The position numbers and the translations under genes were made by a program. Shown one piece after another: positions 44,173 to 52,330 of a stretch of DNA of 64,000 bases. Position 1 is the stretch's first letter. Every line of letters begins with the position of its first letter. Below the pieces are notes generated by a model. The model saw only the letters and a program-made list of their open reading frames with translations, was not told where the DNA came from and ran no database searches. Source of the DNA: Rhodohalobacter sp. 614A (lineage in GTDB: Bacteria; Bacteroidota; Rhodothermia; Balneolales; Balneolaceae); the NCBI RefSeq assembly GCF_021462415.1, contig NZ_JAKEDS010000001.1, positions 778,273 through 842,272 of the forward strand. Reading direction: 5' to 3'.

Positions 44173-45042
44173 ATGTTGAAAAAAACGTTGCAAATATTCG
44201 GATCGGTACTGCTGGGAACAGGGTTTTCGCTGATCTTTTTTATTATGGTGCTTCGCTGGATCAATCCTCCCTTTACGGCTTTCACACTACAAGCTGACTG
44301 GAACGAACTTGACCAGGACTTTTATAGCCTCCGTTCAACATGGGTTTCCGCTGAAGAACTTCCCGAACAGATGGTCTGGGCTGTTGTAGCTGCAGAAGAC
44401 CAACTTTTTTTTGAACATCATGGTTTTGATGTAGAATCGATTGAAGATGCCTGGGAAGATTACCAGGAAGGTGAACGTACGCGGGGTGCCAGTACCATTT
44501 CGCAACAGGTGGCAAAAAATCTTTTCCTTTCGCCCGCCCAATCGCTCTTCCGGAAGGGAATTGAAGCCGGTATTACTGTTTTGATCGAGCTGTTCTGGAC
44601 CAAAGAACGGATCATCGAAATGTATCTTAATATTGCCGAATTTGGACCGGGAGTTTTTGGAATAGGAAAAGCGTCTGAAGTTTACTTCAACCGCGAACCT
44701 GATCAATTAACGCCGGAAATGGCCGCTCGGTTTGCAGCAGTTCTGCCAAGCCCGAAACGGATGCGTGTCAACCCTCCATCACCTTATACACAAGAACGCA
44801 GCCGGTGGATTTTACGCCAGATGAATCAGCTGACGGGCAAAATCTATTATGCATTTGAGCAAAATGCTTCACAGCCAGAACCTTCACCAGAAGAGCCTGA
44901 TTCAACCGTTTTTGATTCGACTGGAAATTCAACCAATCCGGATTCTCTGGCAGTGGATTTGTCTCCGGATACTCTTTTCCGGGAATTACCGGATTCCACA
45001 GTATCTGTTTCTGACACAAGCGATACAACTCAGGTCTTTTAA
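44173..45042 (+). CDS. mtgA: Monofunctional biosynthetic peptidoglycan transglycosylase
   Basis: 289 residues. An N-terminal membrane helix (about 9-29) is followed by a GT51 glycosyltransferase domain: catalytic Glu E75 in AAEDQLFFEHHGFD, then RGASTISQQVAKNLFL, RKGIEAGITVLIE, the KERIIEMYLNIAEFGPGVFGI motif and the LPSPKRMRVNPPSP segment. It polymerises lipid II into glycan strands at the outer face of the inner membrane. No transpeptidase domain follows; instead there is an unusual tail of about 60 residues rich in Ser, Asp, Pro and Thr (about 230-289). The downstream histidine kinase gene starts 123 bases later. Confidence 0.95.
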   Translation: MLKKTLQIFGSVLLGTGFSLIFFIMVLRWINPPFTAFTLQADWNELDQDFYSLRSTWVSAEELPEQMVWAVVAAEDQLFFEHHGFDVESIEDAWEDYQEGERTRGASTISQQVAKNLFLSPAQSLFRKGIEAGITVLIELFWTKERIIEMYLNIAEFGPGVFGIGKASEVYFNREPDQLTPEMAARFAAVLPSPKRMRVNPPSPYTQERSRWILRQMNQLTGKIYYAFEQNASQPEPSPEEPDSTVFDSTGNSTNPDSLAVDLSPDTLFRELPDSTVSVSDTSDTTQVF

Positions 45043-45165
45043 AAAGTTAAAACAGTTTCTTCAGCCAAAACCTTAAATTTGCTGCATTATCATTTTATCA
45101 TCAAAAAATAGAGTTTTTTAAAACTTTAGAATATCTTAATAGTTTATGTGGATATTTTTAGGACT

Positions 45166-47349
45166 ATGGGTTACTCTCAAGTCGATAAATTAAAGACGGG
45201 TTTATCAGCGGGTGCTGTACTTTTCTGCCTGATAATTTTTTTTGGGTTCGGCAACAACATTCAGTCGAGTGCCCGAAGTATATCTGAGAACGGGCCGGAT
45301 GAGATGGCCGTTCGCGACACTACCTATGTAAGAAAGCTAAACGAAAGCGCCTTAAACTTTTTGGAAAGTGGAAGGCTCGATTCTGCAGCGGTTCTAATCC
45401 ACGAAGCATACAGCCTTTCAAGTATTTTAGATGATGTTGAAGGTGAGGCCTTTGCCTCTGCCAATTTGGCCAAGTATTATGATATGCGGGGGATGCCCGA
45501 TTCAACCGTTTCAGCACTTGAAGAAAGTCTTTCCAAATATGAGGGCACCCAAAAATATACCCGCCTGGGCAATCTGATTGCAACGGCCCATCACCAGCTA
45601 GGTAATTTCCAGCAGTCCCTTGATCTTTACCGTGAGCTGCTGGACGTCTCTGTCCAGGAACAGGATACATCTATGCAGGTTGCTCTGACCCAAAATATGG
45701 GGAACAGTTACAGCTCTCTGGGAGATATTCCTTCCGCCATAGACAGTTACCTGAACAGCATGCAGATGGCGGAAGAAAATAAGGACACTCTTGCATTAGC
45801 CGTAGTTCTGGACAACTTAGCTTCCATCAATGCGGAAGAGGGTAATTTTGAACTGGCCGAAGAATACCTGTTCCGCGCACTCGATCTCAATAAAGAAATA
45901 GAAAACTGGCAGAATCAGATTACCAATCATATGAGCCTGGGTATTCTCTACAAAGATTGGGATAAATTTGACCTGTCTCGCGAAAATTATGAACGTGTTC
46001 TTGAACTGGCAGATGAAACCGGAAACGTAATCAGCCGCATTCAGGCTATTTACAATCTAGGAATTTTATACACCTCAATGGGAGAAGCCGATCTGGCTAT
46101 GGAATCATTCCAGGAATCTCTGAGGCTCAGTGAAGAGAACAATATTCCCATCGGATTTTTCTATAACAGGGCCGGCATTGGGGATTTGCACGTTGAACTT
46201 GAGGAATACGATCAGGCAATCGACAATTACCAACAGGCCCTTGAAATTGCCGAAATGGTTCAGGGTTCTGAACTGATTCGAAATACCCTTCAGAAATTAT
46301 ATGAAACAGCAGACAAAGCCGGTGATACTCTGCTTGCATATCCATATTTGCAGCGATACCTGGCTCTTGTAGACAGCCTCTCCCTAACAGAGAGGGAAGC
46401 AGCCCTTGCCCGGCAAGAAGCTATGCTCGGGCTTCGCAGCGAACGAGAGCAACGCGCACTGCTCGAAGATGCCATTGAAGCTCAGCAAAGAAACTCTTTC
46501 ATTGTGTGGACATTGTTGGGAATCATTGTAATAGCTTTAATTGTCGTGATTCTACTCTATCGAAATGTCCGTGAGGCCAATGTTCTTCTGCAAAAGAGAA
46601 CTGATGAGGTTACCGAAGTAAATGAAGTGAAAGACAAACTTCTGTCTGTTCTTGCTCATGATTTGCGTACACCCATCTCAAACATTCAGGGAGTAGTTTA
46701 TCTGATTCGTGAAAATTTACTCGATAAGGAAGATCTCGATAACGCACTGAATCACATAGACTTTCAGTTGCAGCAAGGCATAAACACACTTACCAATTAT
46801 CTTGAGTGGGCTCAGGATCACCGTGGCGGGATAACCGCTGATATGGAAAATTTCAGTCTGCTTACTGTCATTGAAAATTCCATTCATGAAATCAAAAAAA
46901 GTGCTGAAAATAAAGGCGTTATTTTGGTCAACAAAGTAAATCGTAAAACCGCCGTCTATGCCGACAAGCACATGATGAATGTGATTCTTCGAAATTTACT
47001 TTCGAATGCTATCAAGTATGTGGATGATGGCGACAGTGTAACAATTGACGCAAGGGAAACGGATTCCGACATTAAACTTTCCATTAAAGACACGGGACGA
47101 GGCATCCCGGAAGAAAAACTGAAGAATCTCTTTAAACCATTTAACCGGGTTACACGCGGAACAAAAGGTGAAATCGGTACCGGTCTCGGACTTGCACTTT
47201 GTAAAGAGTTCAGCGAAAAACAGGGAGGAACTATTCGCTGTGAAAGTGAGTCAGGGAAAGGAACTACATTTACCGTAATTCTTCAAAAAGTAAATAATAA
47301 GGCTGAAAAGCTGGAGCCAGTTGCTGCAAATAAAGTGAAGAATAGTTAG
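45166..47349 (+). CDS. TPR-containing sensor histidine kinase
   Basis: 727 residues from the ATG at 45166, which follows AGGAC and is preferred over a GTG at 45148. Order: N-terminal membrane/signal helix (about 15-32), TPR repeats (about 50-410) in the presumed periplasm, membrane helix (about 445-466), coiled linker, HisKA with H498 in LLSVLAHDLRTPIS, and HATPase with NLLSNAIKY, KDTGRGIPEE and GTGLGLALCKEF. The TPR sensor suggests detection of a protein. No response regulator gene is adjacent, so the partner is encoded elsewhere. Confidence 0.92.
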   Translation: MGYSQVDKLKTGLSAGAVLFCLIIFFGFGNNIQSSARSISENGPDEMAVRDTTYVRKLNESALNFLESGRLDSAAVLIHEAYSLSSILDDVEGEAFASANLAKYYDMRGMPDSTVSALEESLSKYEGTQKYTRLGNLIATAHHQLGNFQQSLDLYRELLDVSVQEQDTSMQVALTQNMGNSYSSLGDIPSAIDSYLNSMQMAEENKDTLALAVVLDNLASINAEEGNFELAEEYLFRALDLNKEIENWQNQITNHMSLGILYKDWDKFDLSRENYERVLELADETGNVISRIQAIYNLGILYTSMGEADLAMESFQESLRLSEENNIPIGFFYNRAGIGDLHVELEEYDQAIDNYQQALEIAEMVQGSELIRNTLQKLYETADKAGDTLLAYPYLQRYLALVDSLSLTEREAALARQEAMLGLRSEREQRALLEDAIEAQQRNSFIVWTLLGIIVIALIVVILLYRNVREANVLLQKRTDEVTEVNEVKDKLLSVLAHDLRTPISNIQGVVYLIRENLLDKEDLDNALNHIDFQLQQGINTLTNYLEWAQDHRGGITADMENFSLLTVIENSIHEIKKSAENKGVILVNKVNRKTAVYADKHMMNVILRNLLSNAIKYVDDGDSVTIDARETDSDIKLSIKDTGRGIPEEKLKNLFKPFNRVTRGTKGEIGTGLGLALCKEFSEKQGGTIRCESESGKGTTFTVILQKVNNKAEKLEPVAANKVKNS

Positions 47350-47367
47350 AAGTCTTTCAGGACTGGA

Positions 47368-48027
47368 TTAAATTTCTCGCTTTAGTTTCATCAAATATTC
47401 TTCCATAAACCGAACCCTTACGTGCCCTTCTTTTTTCGCAGCTTCTGTGTGCATCATTTCGGGTAATTTGAATAATTTTTTGTAGAAATGATCAATCGTC
47501 CAGATGGTATCATCCGGATCTCTTTTTTCGCAAAACGGGTCGTCCTCATTGTAAAGCATCCGATCCAGTTTACCGCCTACCATAAAACATCGTGCAATTC
47601 CTATTGCTCCGATAGCATCCAACCGGTCGGCATCCTGTACAATTTTCGCTTCGATAGATTGCGGGGAAATTCCTGCTGAAAAACTGTGGGCTTCAATTGC
47701 GTGTTTGGTGGCATCCGTTTTTTCTTTTGGAAACTCAATTCCTTTCAAAAAGTTACCGGCTTTTTCTGCGGCAAGCATTGAAGCTCGTTTGCGGTCGGGA
47801 TGATTTTTCGGAATAATGACACAATCGTGAAGCCATGCAGCAGCAATCACAATTTCCGCATCCGCTTCTTCCTGTTCTAAAATGAGCTTAGCATTTTTTA
47901 CCACACGCAACATGTGGTTGAGATCATGAGCAGAGTCATCCACTTCAGAGAGAACACCTTCAATAAATTCCCTGCACTGTTGCTCCAGTGTTTGAAATCC
48001 GAAGCTAATCTGATTCTTTGAATCCAT
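47368..48027 (-). CDS. HD-domain phosphohydrolase (YedJ-like)
   Basis: 219 residues with the metal-binding HD pattern: His in HDLNHMLRV, the His-Asp pair in AAAWLHDCVI, and Asp in KIVQDADRLDAIGAIGIAR, followed by MVGGKLDRMLY, all seen in YedJ/YpgQ-type proteins. These are small soluble HD hydrolases; some dephosphorylate nucleotides. The substrate is not known here. It converges with the histidine kinase gene (18-base gap) and lies 9 bases downstream of the rhodanese gene, most likely in one operon. Confidence 0.9.
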   Translation of the reverse strand: MDSKNQISFGFQTLEQQCREFIEGVLSEVDDSAHDLNHMLRVVKNAKLILEQEEADAEIVIAAAWLHDCVIIPKNHPDRKRASMLAAEKAGNFLKGIEFPKEKTDATKHAIEAHSFSAGISPQSIEAKIVQDADRLDAIGAIGIARCFMVGGKLDRMLYNEDDPFCEKRDPDDTIWTIDHFYKKLFKLPEMMHTEAAKKEGHVRVRFMEEYLMKLKREI

Positions 48028-48036
48028 AACAAATCT

Positions 48037-48942
48037 TTATTGCACCACTACCGACTCTTCCCGATTTCCGTATTCCTCCCAGGAGCCTTCGTACGGGCGA
48101 ACGGAATCGTAGCCCATCAACCGAAGTGTAAAGTAGGTGTGAGATCCCCGGACGTTCGACTGACAATGCGGAATGATCTCTTTATCTGGCGTAAGGCCCG
48201 CTGATGCATAGATTTCCCGGATTTCGTTTGCGGGTTTAAAATAGGGGATGCCTTCGGACTTCAGGACATCACTCCACTCTAGGTGAACGGCATTCGGAAT
48301 GTGCCCGTTTTTATCCGCCCGTTTCACTTCACCGGTGTATTCGCCTTCTGATCTCACATCAAGAATAATTTTATTCGGATCTGAGGATGCCAAAACGATC
48401 GTTTCGTAATCGCAAAAACGGGCCGGCTGAACTTCCGCTGCAAAATTTCCGGGCTCTGCCTGATTCGGCTCTTCAGATGTTGGATATCCTTCCTCAACCC
48501 ACGCTGCCAGTCCGCCGTCTAAGATGGACGCATTTGCAAATCCGTAATACTCAAGTGCATAAAAGAGCCGGGCAGCATCCAGGCTGTTTCCTTCATCCAT
48601 GATGACCACTTTATGATCCTGATTCAATCCCAACGCTCTCATTTTTTCCTCGAACGCAGCCGGCCCAATCAGGAAATTATTGACAGAATGATCCGGATCA
48701 CCAAGCTCTCTTCGGGCGGAAAAATGAACAGCATCCGGAATAAATGAGCCGCTTACGTCACTCCGCGCATCAATTAAAAATGTATCTTCATCGAGCAGCA
48801 GGTGATTCAGTTCGTCCACATCCACAAGCAATTCGGCATTTGGATACGGCACAAACTCCGTCAATTGCTCTTCCTGGGGAGATTTACAAGATGACAAAAC
48901 TAAAATGGAAAGAAGCGGGACAAGCAGAAATAGTTTCTTCAT
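48037..48942 (-). CDS. Lipoprotein sulfurtransferase with two rhodanese domains
   Basis: 301 residues from the ATG at 48942, chosen because it gives a clean lipoprotein signal (KLFLLVPLLSILVLSSC) that a longer frame from 49020 would bury. Two tandem rhodanese domains follow: the first ends in EEGYPTSEEP, the second carries DVRSEGEYTGEV and the active-site loop in PHCQSNVRGSHT with the catalytic Cys, and the terminal RPYEGSWEEYGN typical of thiosulfate/3-mercaptopyruvate sulfurtransferases. The export signal suggests sulfur transfer or detoxification in the periplasm. Upstream of the HD hydrolase gene. Confidence 0.9.
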   Translation of the reverse strand: MKKLFLLVPLLSILVLSSCKSPQEEQLTEFVPYPNAELLVDVDELNHLLLDEDTFLIDARSDVSGSFIPDAVHFSARRELGDPDHSVNNFLIGPAAFEEKMRALGLNQDHKVVIMDEGNSLDAARLFYALEYYGFANASILDGGLAAWVEEGYPTSEEPNQAEPGNFAAEVQPARFCDYETIVLASSDPNKIILDVRSEGEYTGEVKRADKNGHIPNAVHLEWSDVLKSEGIPYFKPANEIREIYASAGLTPDKEIIPHCQSNVRGSHTYFTLRLMGYDSVRPYEGSWEEYGNREESVVVQ

Positions 48943-49064
48943 AAAGCGAAATGATTTCGGATAATTTTTATTCCTAAAAAGTAATAAACTTTTGGGGTCT
49001 GAACAGTGTCGAAAATACATTTCAACTTCCCCTATTGAAAGACGCTGTGACTCTCCTTCAAAAT

Positions 49065-49922
49065 TTATTCTATTTTTTCTTTTTCACCCTTTGGCAAGCG
49101 TTCTTCCTGAACCTGCGCATGATTAAGAATAGCCACAAGCAGAACCCCGCCAACCGTATTCCCTACGATCACGGCAGAAACCACACGTCCGTATTCGTAC
49201 CATTCCACAACGCCTTTAAACACTACAAAAAACATTTCGCATGAAGCAATAATGCAGTGAAAAAGATCTGCAGAAGGAATCATAAACATCAATACATACA
49301 CAGTGATAAACCGTGCCGTCATATCGCGCGCGGCATGAATCAGCCAAACCATGGAGGCAACAATCCATCCCGCAATTACTGCTTTCCAAAACAAATCCCA
49401 CCAGGATAATTCCACAGCATGCTCTCCGAATTTTATGGCAGCGGCAGTAGCATCGGCATCAAAAATACCGGTATTAGCCAGGATAAAAGCCATGATAGAA
49501 GAGCCAAACAAATTTGCAAAAAGAACAACTCCCCAAAGCCTTAATAATACGGGAAGGTTGGTCAATCTTGTTAATACAAGGGTGACGGGCGTAAGCGTAT
49601 TCTCTGTAAACAGCTGATACCGACCTAAAACGATCAACAAAAAACCGAGTGGATACAACAGGTTCCCCAGCAGGCCGCTGTAGTCATATGGAAGCGCCCC
49701 TGTGAAGGTAGAACGGGCTACAAAAGTAAGGCCCATGGAAAGCCCTGCAGCAAGTCCGCTCCAGAATAACAGACGGTCGGACCGGCTAAACTCCTCTTCT
49801 GCCGTAGCGGTAATGCGATGGAAAATTTCATCCGTAGAAAACATATCACGAATTGCACGGCCTCCGGCGGGCGCTCCGCTTTCGGATGTATCTACTTCAT
49901 TTTCTTTGTTATTTTTTGCCAT
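49065..49922 (-). CDS. Formate/nitrite transporter (FNT) family membrane protein
   Basis: 285 residues with six membrane helices. A cytoplasmic N-terminus (about 1-55, with IRDMFSTDEIFHRITATAE) precedes the FNT fold; FNT helix features are seen in LWGVVLFANLFGSSIMAF and the central GWIVASMVWLIHAARD, like the YfdC subgroup rather than FocA proper. It would pass small monovalent anions (formate, nitrite, or related weak acids). No formate lyase or nitrite reductase genes are nearby. Transcribed alone toward the rhodanese gene. Confidence 0.88.
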   Translation of the reverse strand: MAKNNKENEVDTSESGAPAGGRAIRDMFSTDEIFHRITATAEEEFSRSDRLLFWSGLAAGLSMGLTFVARSTFTGALPYDYSGLLGNLLYPLGFLLIVLGRYQLFTENTLTPVTLVLTRLTNLPVLLRLWGVVLFANLFGSSIMAFILANTGIFDADATAAAIKFGEHAVELSWWDLFWKAVIAGWIVASMVWLIHAARDMTARFITVYVLMFMIPSADLFHCIIASCEMFFVVFKGVVEWYEYGRVVSAVIVGNTVGGVLLVAILNHAQVQEERLPKGEKEKIE

Positions 49923-50124
49923 ATTTATTCAACTTGCCACTAAAGAAATCTTCTGATAGCCGGCTTGTTCAAGTATCGATTGTTCGTTCCTTTGTGGAAC
50001 AATCAGTTAAATAACAGATTTTATGGATTGTTTCGTGCGGTTTATTTCGTGCAAAATTTTTTGAGGATAATATCTGTTACATTCAATGAGTATTAATCGA
50101 AATCAAAAGCAAGGAAGGTCTGAC

Positions 50125-50556
50125 ATGAAATCTTATGTGATTACAATCATTTTGTTTGTTGCATGTTTTGCAAATGTGGAAGCCCAGCAAAAGCATTCCG
50201 TTATCATGACGGGCCTGGATGTTGTGCCTGATGTGCATACACCCGCCAGCGGAGGCGGCGAAGCCTGGGTTGAATCAGATACTCTTTACGTGAGATTGAA
50301 GTTCGAAAATTTACAAGCTCCTTACTATACCAGCAATATCCATTATGGTGAGGAGGGAGAAAACGGAAATCCAATCTACAAATTAACTCCCAGCCTCTCG
50401 GAGGATCACCTGAGCGGCACCTTTGATCCGGAAAACAACAAATTTGCGTTAAGTGATGCTATGAAGGAAGCCTTTGAAAATGGAAATCTCTATATCACCA
50501 TCGCTTCGGAACAGCATCAACGGGGTGAGCTCCGAGGACAAATTGACGGCTTTTAA
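50125..50556 (+). CDS. Exported CHRD-domain protein
   Basis: 143 residues from the ATG at 50125, chosen over 50086 because it is preceded by AAGGAAGG at suitable spacing and begins a clean signal peptide (SYVITIILFVACFANVEAQ). The mature part is a single CHRD domain: SVIMTGLDVVPDVHTPASGG, the middle YYTSNIHYGEEG and the end TIASEQHQRGELRGQI are family marks. CHRD domains occur in chordin and in many bacterial exported proteins of unknown role. First gene of a probable operon with the SDR (15-base gap). Confidence 0.86.
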   Translation: MKSYVITIILFVACFANVEAQQKHSVIMTGLDVVPDVHTPASGGGEAWVESDTLYVRLKFENLQAPYYTSNIHYGEEGENGNPIYKLTPSLSEDHLSGTFDPENNKFALSDAMKEAFENGNLYITIASEQHQRGELRGQIDGF

Positions 50557-50571
50557 CACCAAATAGTTAAA

Positions 50572-51222
50572 ATGAAGATTACAGTTGTAGGTGCGCACGG
50601 ACAAATTTCAATGCTGATGCATCCCAAGTTGATTGCAAACGGACATTCTGTTCGCGGAATCATCCGAAAAGAAAAACAAGCGGCCGATTTGAAAGAACTT
50701 GGCGTTGAACCCATCGTCGCAGATATCGAAGAGCTGGATGATATTTCCGATGCGGTGGGAGATGCAGACGCCGTACTTTTTGCCGCCGGTGCCGGACCGG
50801 GAAGCGGAGCCGAACGAAAGTGGACGGTTGACCGTGACGGAGCCATCAAACTGATTGATGCCTGTAAGAAAAACGGCATTGACCGATACGTCATTATCAG
50901 CGCGATGGGGCTCGATAATCCCCGCGGGAATGACGTCTTCCAGGTCTATCAAAAAGCAAAAGCGGAAGCGGATGAAGCCCTGAAAAAGAGTGGGTTGGAT
51001 TATACCATCGTTAAACCGGGTCGTTTGACAGACGAAATCGGAACGGGAATGATTTCAGTTGGAAAAGATTTGGATCGGGGAGAAATTCCCCGTGAAGATG
51101 TCGCCTCCGTTTTGGCAGAAATTTTTGATAAATCCGAAACCATTGGAATGGAATTTGATCTACTTTCCGGCGATCAAACGATAGCAAATGCACTCGCCGA
51201 ATGGACTCAGAATACTGGATAA
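50572..51222 (+). CDS. Atypical short-chain dehydrogenase (NAD(P)-binding, YwnB/NmrA-like)
   Basis: 216 residues. Rossmann start KITVVGAHGQISMLMHPKLI (the Gly-rich loop is G-A-H-G-Q-I, as in the atypical SDR_a5 group), VLFAAGAGPGSG in place of a catalytic Tyr-Lys pair, and the YVIISAMGLDNP and YTIVKPGRLTDE segments of NAD(P)H-binding/NmrA-like proteins. Probably binds NAD(P) and reduces a small substrate or acts as a redox sensor. Its stop codon directly abuts the start of the lasso-B2-type gene (no gap), so translation is coupled. Confidence 0.88.
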   Translation: MKITVVGAHGQISMLMHPKLIANGHSVRGIIRKEKQAADLKELGVEPIVADIEELDDISDAVGDADAVLFAAGAGPGSGAERKWTVDRDGAIKLIDACKKNGIDRYVIISAMGLDNPRGNDVFQVYQKAKAEADEALKKSGLDYTIVKPGRLTDEIGTGMISVGKDLDRGEIPREDVASVLAEIFDKSETIGMEFDLLSGDQTIANALAEWTQNTG

Positions 51223-51669
51223 ATGAATAAACCCGCTTCAACTCTTTCCATTTTCTGGAGCAAACCGCTGAGCCAAAAACTTCTTCTGATTCGGGTTTTT
51301 CTGTTGTTATGCGTAGCGGCTGTGGCAAATTATTTGCTGCCATTTAAGATTTACGCCCGATTTCTGGGTGAAATCAATTCGGAATCAGCCAAAAATCCAC
51401 AAGGTGTTGACTGGGATTATGTAGACCAAATTGCCCAATCCGTAAAAAATGTAAGCCTTGCCGGTCCGTTTGACTTTAAATGCCTTGTGCAGGCCACCGC
51501 CGGGAAAATCCTGATCGCCAGAAAAGAAATTGAAAGCACCCTCTATTTTGGGGTGAAAAGGGATGAATCCCAACAGATGAAAGCGCATGCCTGGTTGCGG
51601 GTGGGATCCAAAATTGTGCTTGGCGGTGAGGTAGCTGATGAGTATAATATAGTTTCAACATTTTGCTGA
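51223..51669 (+). CDS. Lasso peptide biosynthesis B2-type transglutaminase-like protease
   Basis: 148 residues. N-terminal hydrophobic segment (LLLIRVFLLLCVAAVANYLLP) followed by the PF13471 fold with the catalytic Cys in FDFKCLVQATAG and the His in MKAHAWLRVG; a third acidic residue is likely in the GGEVADEY segment. In lasso-peptide pathways this B2 enzyme cuts the leader from the precursor, helped by the B1/RRE protein. The gene for an RRE protein follows after 12 bases. Unlike true lasso clusters, no asparagine-synthetase-like cyclase or precursor lies beside it; the order B2-B1 is reversed from most. Confidence 0.85.
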   Translation: MNKPASTLSIFWSKPLSQKLLLIRVFLLLCVAAVANYLLPFKIYARFLGEINSESAKNPQGVDWDYVDQIAQSVKNVSLAGPFDFKCLVQATAGKILIARKEIESTLYFGVKRDESQQMKAHAWLRVGSKIVLGGEVADEYNIVSTFC

Positions 51670-51681
51670 GCTGAATTTTTT

Positions 51682-51957
51682 ATGACACGGGATACAAAAA
51701 TTGTTCGAACCAACCGGGCCCTGGTCTCATCCATCAAAGATGAGCTGGTCATGTTTGATGTAAATGCCGGCCAGTATTATGGCCTGAATAACGTGGCCAC
51801 CGCCGTCTGGAACAACCTCGAAACCGAAAAAACGGTAGACGAACTTTGCCAGTCTCTCACACAAGAGTTTGATATTTCCCTGGACGAGTGCCGTGAAGAA
51901 ATGCTTGCCTTCTTGCCTGAATTGGAAGAGAAAGGATTGATTGAGGTTGTGGGGTAG
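51682..51957 (+). CDS. PqqD-family RiPP recognition element (lasso B1-like)
   Basis: 91 residues, the usual size. PqqD/RRE fold: residues about 10-35 form the beta-strands that hold a leader peptide (SIKDELVMFDVNAGQYYGLN), followed by ATAVWNNLET and the helical TVDELCQSLTQEFDISLDEC segment and an acidic helical end LPELEEKGLIEV. RRE proteins bind RiPP leader peptides at a Y/W-x2-P-type motif and deliver them to maturation enzymes. Last gene of the CHRD-SDR-B2-RRE operon; after it lies a repeat-rich non-coding block. Confidence 0.88.
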   Translation: MTRDTKIVRTNRALVSSIKDELVMFDVNAGQYYGLNNVATAVWNNLETEKTVDELCQSLTQEFDISLDECREEMLAFLPELEEKGLIEVVG

Positions 51958-52330
51958 ACTAAGCGTCACCACAAGCAAACGAAAAAGTCGAGGGGATTGC
52001 CACACTTCATTCTCCCGACGGCTGTCGGGATTATTACGTTCGCAATGACACATATAAGTCCATCCCGTCATTGCGAGCAAAGCGAAGCCCCTATAGGGAT
52101 GCCTTTAGCACAATCTCACATCACTGAATATTGAGAAATTGCCACGTTGTCGATCCGCTCCTCCTCTAAACTTCATTCATTATTCCCGTCATCGCGATCC
52201 CCGAACGTTAATAGAGAAACAGGCCTAATTTCACTCGGGGATTGCCACGGTCGCAGGCTCTCTCGCAATGACTTTTTTTGCAACTATTGTCATTGCGAAC
52301 GGAGTGACGCAATCCCCTAACACTGTTCAC
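51958..52330. repeat. Repeat-rich non-coding block after the RRE gene
   Basis: Several copies of the CATTGCGA-type words are seen: TTCGCAATGAC near 52040, CGTCATTGCGAGC near 52066 followed by AAAGCGAAGCC, CTCGCAATGACT near 52262 and CATTGCGAACGGAGTGACGC near 52290. A perfect 7-bp hairpin TCCCGAC/GTCGGGA (52013-52030) is included and may serve as a terminator. No precursor-like small ORF with a W/Y-x2-P leader was found here, nor any coding frame with support. Confidence 0.6.
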
